In this document: one piece after another, positions 1 to 4,671 of the stretch
Layout: each line of letters opens with the position of its first letter
How positions within the stretch are numbered: the first letter of the stretch is position 1
DNA from: Acidobacteriota bacterium
Lineage (GTDB): Bacteria > Acidobacteriota > Vicinamibacteria > Vicinamibacterales > JACQTH01
Assembly (NCBI GenBank): GCA_016210935.1
Contig: JACQTH010000240.1
Coordinates: 1 to 5,696, forward strand
Reading direction: 5' to 3'
Length of the DNA: 5,696 nt
Made by a program: the position numbers and the translations under genes
The notes under the pieces: generated by a model
The model's database searches: none
Seen by the model: only the letters and a program-made list of their open reading frames with translations
What the model was told of the DNA's origin: nothing

Positions 1-574
1 GCGGCAGGTCGAGCAGCTGCTGATCGTTCGTGTAGGAATGGACGGTCGTCATCCACGCCTTTCGAATGCCGAACCGCTCGTGCAGCACCTTGGCCATGGG
101 GGCGAGACAGTTCGTCGTACAGGAGGCGTTCGAGATGATGTGATGCTTCGACGGATCGTAGGCGCCGTCGTTGACGCCCAGCACGACCGTGACGTCGGGT
201 TTCTTCGCGGGCGCCGTGATGATGACCTTTTTTGCCCCCGCCGCCACGTGCTTCGCGGCGTCGTCTCGGTTCGTGAACAGGCCCGTCGATTCGAAGACGA
301 TATCCACGCCAAGGTCCTTCCAGGGAAGCTGGGCGGGATCCCGCTTCGAGAGAACCTGAAACTCATCGCCATCGACGATGATCCGATCGCCTTTGGCTTC
401 GATTCGGGCGTTGAGGTTTACCAACACCGAGTCGTACTTCAGCAGGTGCGCGAGCGTCGTCGCATCCGTGAGGTCGTTGACCGCGACGAAATCGAACTCC
501 TGCTTCCCCATGGCGGCCCGGAAGATGTTGCGGCCGATACGGCCGAACCCATTAATGCCGACCCTGACGGTCAT
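1..574 (-). CDS. gap: Glyceraldehyde-3-phosphate dehydrogenase, N-terminal 191 residues (3' end beyond window)
   Basis: Phosphorylating GAPDH of glycolysis/gluconeogenesis, a cytoplasmic enzyme converting glyceraldehyde 3-phosphate, NAD+ and phosphate to 1,3-bisphosphoglycerate. Reading the minus strand from the ATG at 574-572 gives MTVRVGINGFGRIGRN, the classic Rossmann dinucleotide-binding start (NGFGRIGR, residues 8-15), followed by ND at 33-34. The active-site motif SNASCTTNC places the nucleophilic cysteine at residue 152 (codon at 119-121), and TTVHSYTNDQ places the catalytic histidine at residue 179 (codon at 38-40). Spacing matches the family. The start is fixed by the canonical N-terminus and by a GGAGG six bases upstream. 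About 191 of the usual 330-340 residues are present; the gene leaves the window at the left edge with no sign of damage. It is divergent from waaA and has no functional link to the LPS genes beyond a shared upstream region. The family call is secure; the in vivo cofactor (NAD or NADP) is not settled. Confidence 0.97.
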   Translation of the reverse strand, partial: MTVRVGINGFGRIGRNIFRAAMGKQEFDFVAVNDLTDATTLAHLLKYDSVLVNLNARIEAKGDRIIVDGDEFQVLSKRDPAQLPWKDLGVDIVFESTGLFTNRDDAAKHVAAGAKKVIITAPAKKPDVTVVLGVNDGAYDPSKHHIISNASCTTNCLAPMAKVLHERFGIRKAWMTTVHSYTNDQQLLDLP

Positions 575-692
575 CGATTTCCTCCAGCGAACAAAACACA
601 GATTTTATCAGTTTGGAGAATAATTAAGACATTCCGGCGGCGCAGAGCTTTGGTTCTGTGGCGCAGAACTTCAGGGCTGCCGGTTTGTCGCC
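575..692. promoter_or_regulatory. Divergent gap/waaA intergenic region, probable promoters
   Basis: This 118-bp gap separates the divergent starts of gap and waaA. Its middle (about 590-630) is clearly more A+T-rich than the surrounding genes, as expected for promoters. On the minus strand TAAAAT (602-607) matches the sigma70 -10 box at five of six positions and would start transcription just upstream of the gap ribosome binding site, but no good -35 box lies 16-19 bp away. On the plus strand AATAAT (619-624) is a similar weak -10 candidate for waaA. A short direct repeat, GGCGCAGAGCTT (639-650) and GGCGCAGAACTT (660-671), has a 21-bp period, about two helical turns, and could be an operator; that is speculation. 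The promoter role is inferred from position and composition. Confidence 0.4.
581..585 (-). promoter_or_regulatory. Shine-Dalgarno site of gap
   Basis: The minus strand reads GGAGG here, six bases before the gap ATG. It is a strong consensus ribosome binding site that supports the chosen start, and the only unmistakable one in the window. Confidence 0.85.
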
Positions 693-2021
693 ATGTATCT
701 CCTGTACAGCATTCTGATCCTGGCGTTCTTCGTCCTGACGTCGCCGTACTTCTTGTATCAGGCGCTGCGGTACCAGAAGTACGTCGGCAGCCTGCGCCAG
801 CGGCTCGGCTACCTGCCGGTGTCGTTCAATTTCGATGGCGACGAGTCGATCTGGATTCACGCGGTGTCGGTTGGCGAGGTGCTGACGGCCCGGGCGCTCG
901 CGGCCGACCTGAAACAGCGGTACCCGCGGTTCAGGCTGTTTCTGTCCACCACGACCATGGCCGGCCAGCAGGTCGCGCGAAGCCAGATGCGCGACATCGA
1001 CGCGGTGTTCTATTTTCCGTTCGACCTCGGCTTCATCGTGCAGCGGACGCTGCGGCTGGTGAAGCCGCGGTTGTTCGTCATGATGGAAACGGAGATCTGG
1101 CCCAACCTGCTGCGCGCGTGCCGGCGGCGTGGGATTCCGACATCGATCGTCAACGGCCGCATCTCCGCCCGATCGTACCCGCGATATCGGCTCATCAAGC
1201 CGTTCTTCCGGCACGTGCTCGACGATATCGATCGCTTTTGCGTCCAGAGCGATCAGAGCGCGCGCCGGCTCAGGGATCTCGGCGCGACCGCGTCGCGGAT
1301 CACGGTGACGGGCAGCTTGAAATTCGATTCGTTGCAAATGCCGGGGATCGCGCCGCACGGCCGGCCGCGCGACCGGGTGCTGCGGTTCTTCCGGCTCCCG
1401 GAATCGAAGCCCGTCCTGGTGGCCGGCAGCACGCTCAAGGGGGAGGAGGCGGCCGTGTTGCGCGCCTTTGGACGGATGCGCGCGGTGTCGCCCCAGGCGC
1501 TGCTGATTCTCGCGCCGCGGCATCCGGAGCGCTTTGCCGAGGTCGAGCGGCTCGCGCGGGACGCCGGCTTCCAGACCGCGCGGCGTACGGAGCTGCCGAT
1601 CGACGCCGAGCCCAGGGTCGATGTCGTCATTCTCGATACGATTGGCGAGCTGGCCTCGCTGTATCAAATCGCCCAGGTCGTGTTCGTCGGCGGGAGCCTC
1701 GTCGACGCCGGCGGCCACAACATCCTCGAGCCGGCGGCCTTCGGCAAGCCGATCGTGTTCGGATCGCACATGCAGAATTTCGCCGAGATTGCGGAGGCGT
1801 TTGTCGGCAACGGCGCCGCGGTCCAGGTCCAGTCCGCTGCGGAGCTCGAAGAGGTGCTGCTGAATCTGCTGACCGATCCGGTCCGCCGCGCGCGGCTCGG
1901 CGCGGCCGCGCGGGCCCTGGTGGAGGCGAACCGCGGCGCGAAGGACAAGACGCTGGCCGTCATTGCCGATCTCCTGCCGGTCGCGAGCCCCGTCGTGCGC
2001 CCCTTCAGGTTGGTGCAGTAA
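693..2021 (+). CDS. waaA: 3-deoxy-D-manno-octulosonic acid (Kdo) transferase
   Basis: Inner-membrane GT-B glycosyltransferase that moves Kdo from CMP-Kdo onto the lipid A precursor, joining lipid A to the LPS core. The 442-residue product is close to the usual 420-430. It opens with a hydrophobic anchor (residues about 2-23). HAVSVGEVLTA carries the conserved catalytic glutamate (E62), and METEIWPN lies at 131-138. The C-terminal domain shows APRHPER (274-280), VGGSL (332-336) and the donor-site signature GGHNILEPA (340-348). The ATG at 693 is chosen because the membrane anchor begins at once; only a weak purine stretch (CAGGG, about 20 bases upstream) precedes it. The stop codon is embedded in GCAGTAA, which resembles the repeat units that follow directly. 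It is the first gene of a same-strand LPS run (lpxK, lpxL-like, waaF), divergent from gap. How many Kdo residues it adds cannot be read from the sequence. Confidence 0.96.
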   Translation: MYLLYSILILAFFVLTSPYFLYQALRYQKYVGSLRQRLGYLPVSFNFDGDESIWIHAVSVGEVLTARALAADLKQRYPRFRLFLSTTTMAGQQVARSQMRDIDAVFYFPFDLGFIVQRTLRLVKPRLFVMMETEIWPNLLRACRRRGIPTSIVNGRISARSYPRYRLIKPFFRHVLDDIDRFCVQSDQSARRLRDLGATASRITVTGSLKFDSLQMPGIAPHGRPRDRVLRFFRLPESKPVLVAGSTLKGEEAAVLRAFGRMRAVSPQALLILAPRHPERFAEVERLARDAGFQTARRTELPIDAEPRVDVVILDTIGELASLYQIAQVVFVGGSLVDAGGHNILEPAAFGKPIVFGSHMQNFAEIAEAFVGNGAAVQVQSAAELEEVLLNLLTDPVRRARLGAAARALVEANRGAKDKTLAVIADLLPVASPVVRPFRLVQ

Positions 2022-2147
2022 CAGTGGGCGGTGGGCAGCTGACAGTGTGCAGTGGGCGGTGGGCAGTGGGCAGTAAGAAAAACAGTGGGCAGTGGGCGGT
2101 GGGCAGTGGGCAGTAATGACAACAGTGGGCAGTGGGCGGTGGGCGGG
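2022..2147 (+). repeat. G-rich tandem repeat array (about 40-bp period) with G-quadruplex motifs
   Basis: Immediately after the waaA stop there are about four imperfect copies of a unit built from CAGTGGGC and GGTGGGC steps. They begin near 2022 (truncated), 2042, 2081 and 2121; the last two are 40 bp apart and nearly identical over their first 24 bases. The third copy has four GGG runs separated by four-base loops (2087-2110), and the fourth has another such set (2127-2147). Both fit the standard G-quadruplex pattern on the coding strand, so they would also be present in a waaA-lpxK transcript. The frame of lpxK stays open through the array from a GTG at 2092, but the protein there is low complexity and unlike LpxK. 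The array has no unique spacers and no coding signal of its own. Confidence 0.85.
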
Positions 2148-2208
2148 ACGCCGGAGCCTTCGCGCGGCCCGTCGTGAGGGATGCACTCGGCGCTGCGCTC
2201 TGTCTGCC

Positions 2209-2233
2209 AACTGCGCACTGCCCACTGCCAACT
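2209..2233 (-). repeat. Inverted copy of the CAGTGGGCAGTG repeat just before lpxK
   Basis: CACTGCCCACTG at 2216-2227 is the exact reverse complement of CAGTGGGCAGTG at 2083-2094 in the array upstream. The array and this copy could pair as a long hairpin closing directly in front of the lpxK ATG at 2236. The 60 bases between them (2148-2208) show no gene and no recognised motif. Confidence 0.75.
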
Positions 2234-2235
2234 AC

Positions 2236-3378
2236 ATGTTTGCAGCTCTAGCCGGCCAAATCTACGGGAGCGCCGCCCTCGTCCGGCGGCGGTACTACTC
2301 GCGTCACCCGGAAGCGCGCGTGCGCCTGCGCTGCCCGGTCATCAGCGTCGGGAGTCTGGCGGTCGGGGGAAGCGGGAAAACGCCGGCGGCGGCGACGCTG
2401 GCGCGCCTGCTGATCGAGCTCGGGGAGCGTCCGGCGATTCTGAGTCGCGGGTATGCGCGCCGCGATGCGCGCGACGGCGTCACCGTCGTGAGCGACGGCC
2501 GCCGGCTCCGCGCCGATCTCGATCGCGCGGGTGACGAGCCGCTCATGCTGGCGCGCTCAACACCAGGCGCCGCGGTGCTCGTGTGTCCGGACCGCCATCT
2601 CGCGGGGCTGTATGCGGAGCGGCGGCTCGGCGCCACGGTCCATCTGCTGGACGACGGGTTTCAGCATCTGAGGCTCGAGCGCAACATCGATCTGCTGATC
2701 GTCGACGCCGCCGACGTCCGCAGTGGCCGTCCGATGCCCGCCGGGCGGCTGCGGGAACCGTTGTCGGCCGCGCGGTGGGCCGATGCGGTCATCGCGATTG
2801 GCGATCAAACGGAGACGCAGGCGATCGCGGATCGCCTCCAGCCTGCGCGCATGTTTCGGGGAGAACGGGTGACCGAGCCGATGCGGCTCGAGAATCTTCC
2901 GCCTGCCCCTCGACTGCGCTCGGGGCACCCTGAGCGTGAGTCGACGGGTGAAGGCGGGAGCCACGAGAATCGGGCGGCGGGTAACGAGGATCCTCCCCGT
3001 GAAGGCGGAAGCCACGAGGGTCGCATTGTGGGCCACGAGGATCGCGCGGTGGGCGCCCGGCGTGCGTTGGCCGTCGCGGCAATCGCCCGCCCGGCAACCT
3101 TTTTCGAGGCGGTCAGGCGAGCGGGGATCGACCTGGCCGGGACCCTCGTGTTCCGCGACCATCAGGCGTTCACGGCCCGCGATATCGAGCGCATCGAACG
3201 GGACGCCAGGCGTCTCGGAGCGGAGGTCGTGTTGACGACTGAAAAAGATTGGATCCGCCTGCGCCCGTTCCGGCCGCTGCCGTTTCCGCTCTCGGTGCTG
3301 CCGCTGCGGTTCGTCATCGAGCCGGCCGACGCCTTTCGGTTGTGGATAAGAAATGCGCTTGCGACGCGCTGCACTTAA
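2236..3378 (+). CDS. lpxK: Tetraacyldisaccharide 4'-kinase (lipid A 4'-kinase) with an in-frame repeat insertion
   Basis: Membrane-associated P-loop kinase that phosphorylates the 4' position of tetraacyldisaccharide 1-phosphate to make lipid IVA. From the ATG at 2236 the product is 380 residues: an amphipathic N-terminus (MFAALAGQIYGSAALVRRRYY), Walker A VGGSGKTP (43-50), GDEP with the conserved aspartate D100, DDGFQH (139-144, Walker B region), FRDHQAF with the conserved histidine H309, and a TTEKDW motif near the end. This start fits the family N-terminus; the frame is open further upstream only through G-rich repeats. Most LpxK proteins are about 310-350 residues. The excess here lies at about residues 222-273, a Gly/Glu/His/Arg-rich stretch encoded by repeats, between DDGFQH and the DH motif. 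All catalytic motifs are intact, so I infer an active enzyme. No clear Shine-Dalgarno sequence precedes the ATG. The stop TAA (3376-3378) is also the first three bases of the next repeat. Confidence 0.95.
   Translation: MFAALAGQIYGSAALVRRRYYSRHPEARVRLRCPVISVGSLAVGGSGKTPAAATLARLLIELGERPAILSRGYARRDARDGVTVVSDGRRLRADLDRAGDEPLMLARSTPGAAVLVCPDRHLAGLYAERRLGATVHLLDDGFQHLRLERNIDLLIVDAADVRSGRPMPAGRLREPLSAARWADAVIAIGDQTETQAIADRLQPARMFRGERVTEPMRLENLPPAPRLRSGHPERESTGEGGSHENRAAGNEDPPREGGSHEGRIVGHEDRAVGARRALAVAAIARPATFFEAVRRAGIDLAGTLVFRDHQAFTARDIERIERDARRLGAEVVLTTEKDWIRLRPFRPLPFPLSVLPLRFVIEPADAFRLWIRNALATRCT
2906..2948. repeat. Imperfect palindrome inside lpxK
   Basis: Two arms, CCCCTCGACTGCGCTCGGGG (from 2906) and CCCTGAGCGTGAGTCGACGGG (to 2948), are near-perfect reverse complements separated by only a couple of bases. 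They share the TCGACT/AGTCGA and GCTC/GAGC cores. It resembles the REP-like TCGACT...GCTCAGGG palindromes that I recall as dispersed, usually intergenic, elements in many bacterial genomes. Here it is read in frame within lpxK (residues about 225-238). Confidence 0.75.
2948..3049 (+). repeat. Two tandem 51-bp units inside lpxK
   Basis: Units at 2948-2998 and 2999-3049 match at 36 of 51 positions by hand alignment and both begin GTGAAGGCGG. A shorter ACGAG(A/G)(A/G)TC motif recurs four times across them (near 2961, 2983, 3012 and 3033). The period is 17 codons, so the reading frame of lpxK is kept and the protein shows GGSHENR / GGSHEGR and GNED / GHED pairs. The units abut the palindrome at 2906-2948 and together with it form the extra segment of LpxK. 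Confidence 0.8.
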
Positions 3379-3534
3379 GCGGATCGTTGTCGCAAACCAG
3401 CGTCGCGAGCGCAAGCGAGCGGTGGTAGGCGGTGGGGGTGGGGCCGGAGCCGAGGCTGCCTCACTAAGCGGATCGTTTTCGCGAGTTATCGCCGCGAGCG
3501 CAAGCGAGCGGTGGTAGGCGGTGGGGGTGGGGCC
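3376..3534 (+). repeat. Duplicated 70-bp repeat in the lpxK-lpxL spacer
   Basis: Copy 1 (3376-3445) and copy 2 (3465-3534) are offset by 89 bp. The last 42 bases of each are identical (3404-3445 and 3493-3534), covering GCGAGCGCAAGCGAGCGG followed by a G-rich tail. The first part begins TAAGCGGATCGTT in both and then diverges for about 15 bases. Copy 1 begins with the stop codon of lpxK. The 19 bases between the copies and the 17 bases after copy 2 carry nothing recognisable. The element holds no credible gene and fills almost the whole spacer. Confidence 0.88.
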
Positions 3535-3539
3535 CCACC
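3526..3539. repeat. Perfect 14-bp palindrome GGTGGGGCCCCACC
   Basis: The end of the second 70-bp repeat copy continues into CCCACC, giving a perfect loopless inverted repeat twelve bases before the lpxL-like ATG. Copy 1 lacks the right arm (GGGGCCGGAGCC), so the palindrome is specific to copy 2. There is no T-run after it, so it is not a standard intrinsic terminator. It could be a protein-binding site or the end of a repeat element. Confidence 0.7.
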
Positions 3540-3551
3540 GCACACTAAACA

Positions 3552-4484
3552 ATGCGTCATAGGATCGAATACCTGCTCGTCTCGGCCATGGCGTTCGGCG
3601 TGCGCGTGACGCCCCGGCCTCTCGCGCGTGTGGCCGGGACGTTCGTGGGCTACACGTTCTTCGTGCTCGACGGGGTCCATCGGCAGATCACGCTCGACAA
3701 TCTGGCGTCGGCGTTCCCCAGACGTCCGATGAAGGAACGCCGCGGCATCGCCCGTCATGTCTTCGCTCACTTCGGGCGGCTGCTGTTCGAGCTGCTGAAG
3801 TTCAGCACGATATCGCATGGGCGGATGCTGCGGCTCGTCGACGTCGAGGGTGGGGAGCGGGTGCGGCAGGCCTACGCGCAGGGGAAGGGCGTGCTGTTCT
3901 TCACCGGTCACTTCGGCTACTGGGAGATTCACGCGATTGCGCACGCACTGAAGTTTCAGCCGATTGGCGTGCTGGCCCGGCCGCTCGACAATCCGTATCT
4001 GAATGCGTTTCTCGAGCGGGTCCGCAGTTGCACCGGCAACACGGTCATTTATCGCCGCAGCGCGATCCGCCGTGTGCTGCGAGCGCTCGATGCCGGACAA
4101 GGGGTCGCGCTGCTGATCGACCAGCACATCCTCACACCGGAAGCCGTGTACGTCGATTTCTTCGAGCGGCCCGCGGCGACCACCTCGGCGCTGGCGGCGA
4201 TTGCGCTCCGGACGGGCGCCCCGGTCGTTCCCGTGTTCGCCGTGCCAATCGAAGGCGGCCGGTATCGGCTGATTTACGATCATCCCATCGAGCCGCCGCG
4301 CGCCGAGTCGCCCGATCCGGTCGGGGAGCTGACGCAGCGCTGCACCGACGTCCTCGAGATGTATGTCCGGCGGTATCCCGGCCTGTGGCTCTGGATGCAT
4401 CGCCGCTGGCGGGATGGCACCTCCTCGGATCGCATTCCGGGAATGTTCCCGGCGGCCAGCCGGGACGCTGAAGCCGATGCGTGA
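3552..4484 (+). CDS. lpxL: Lipid A biosynthesis lauroyl/acyl acyltransferase, LpxL/HtrB family
   Basis: Inner-membrane acyltransferase of the LpxL/LpxM/HtrB group, which adds a secondary acyl chain from acyl-ACP to Kdo2-lipid A or a related acceptor. The 310-residue product has a hydrophobic N-terminal region (about 5-40), the catalytic HX4E motif HFGYWE (H120, E125), RPLDNP (143-148), a DQH at 190-192 followed by VDFFERPAATTSALA, and a C-terminal RYPGLWLWMHRRW; all are typical of the family in order and spacing. The ATG at 3552 starts 17 bases after a repeat copy with no visible Shine-Dalgarno sequence; the MRHRIEYLL beginning is nevertheless family-like. Its place between lpxK and waaF supports a lipid A role. 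Chain length and acyl position cannot be inferred, so the symbol means family rather than proven substrate. It ends in TGA, followed three bases later by GATCGGG repeats. Confidence 0.9.
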   Translation: MRHRIEYLLVSAMAFGVRVTPRPLARVAGTFVGYTFFVLDGVHRQITLDNLASAFPRRPMKERRGIARHVFAHFGRLLFELLKFSTISHGRMLRLVDVEGGERVRQAYAQGKGVLFFTGHFGYWEIHAIAHALKFQPIGVLARPLDNPYLNAFLERVRSCTGNTVIYRRSAIRRVLRALDAGQGVALLIDQHILTPEAVYVDFFERPAATTSALAAIALRTGAPVVPVFAVPIEGGRYRLIYDHPIEPPRAESPDPVGELTQRCTDVLEMYVRRYPGLWLWMHRRWRDGTSSDRIPGMFPAASRDAEADA

Positions 4485-4486
4485 AA

Positions 4487-4659
4487 GATCGGGGATCGGG
4501 GATCGGCCGCCTTCGTTCGCCGAGTCGTCGGGACCGGCGAACTTCGGCGAGCCTCGCCGACCGCCTTCGCTCGCGCATAGCGCGAGCTTCGGCGAGTCTC
4601 GCCGTAGCTTTAGCGCAGGCGGAAGCGCAGAGCGCGAAGGCGGGGGGTCGGGGATCGGT
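4487..4659. repeat. Multi-hairpin repeat element flanked by GATCGGG tracts
   Basis: The lpxL-waaF spacer starts with a 7-bp tandem repeat, GATCGGG three times (4487-4506, last copy short one base), and ends with a related GGTCGGGGATCGG (4646-4658). Between them are several hairpins: GTTCGCCG/CGGCGAAC (4515-4522 with 4535-4542), TCGGCGAG/CTCGCCGA around one base (4544-4560), GCTCGCGC-ATA-GCGCGAGC (4569-4587, perfect 8-bp stem), and CGGCGAG/CTCGCCG (4590-4604). CCGCCTTCGC (4561-4570) can pair with GCGAAGGCGG (4634-4643) to enclose the last two. An 18-base segment at 4542-4559 recurs at 4587-4604 with one mismatch. There is no convincing gene and no T-tract. It looks like a dispersed, structured repeat; mobility or function is inference. 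Confidence 0.75.
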
Positions 4660-4671
4660 ACGAGCGAAGAC

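Noticed and set aside
38..2116. A 692-codon open frame on the plus strand crossing gap and waaA.
   Set aside because: It lies antisense to gap and out of frame with waaA, both clear. Its product is Arg/Ala/Gly-rich with no family signature, as expected from G+C-rich DNA where stops are rare.
2022..2147. A CRISPR array.
   Set aside because: The units are contiguous and degenerate with no unique spacers, and there is no cas gene nearby.
624..2231. A 535-codon minus-strand open frame antisense to waaA.
   Set aside because: It is a shadow of waaA; its product is low-complexity Arg/His/Pro-rich and its first part is translated G-rich repeat (PPPTAHC-like).
2092..2235. A longer LpxK start (GTG at 2092 or ATG at 2116).
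   Set aside because: The added residues come from the G-rich repeats and do not resemble LpxK; the family N-terminus begins at the ATG at 2236.
3526..3539. An intrinsic terminator between lpxK and lpxL.
   Set aside because: The palindrome has no loop and no following T-run, and the genes on both sides belong to the same pathway.
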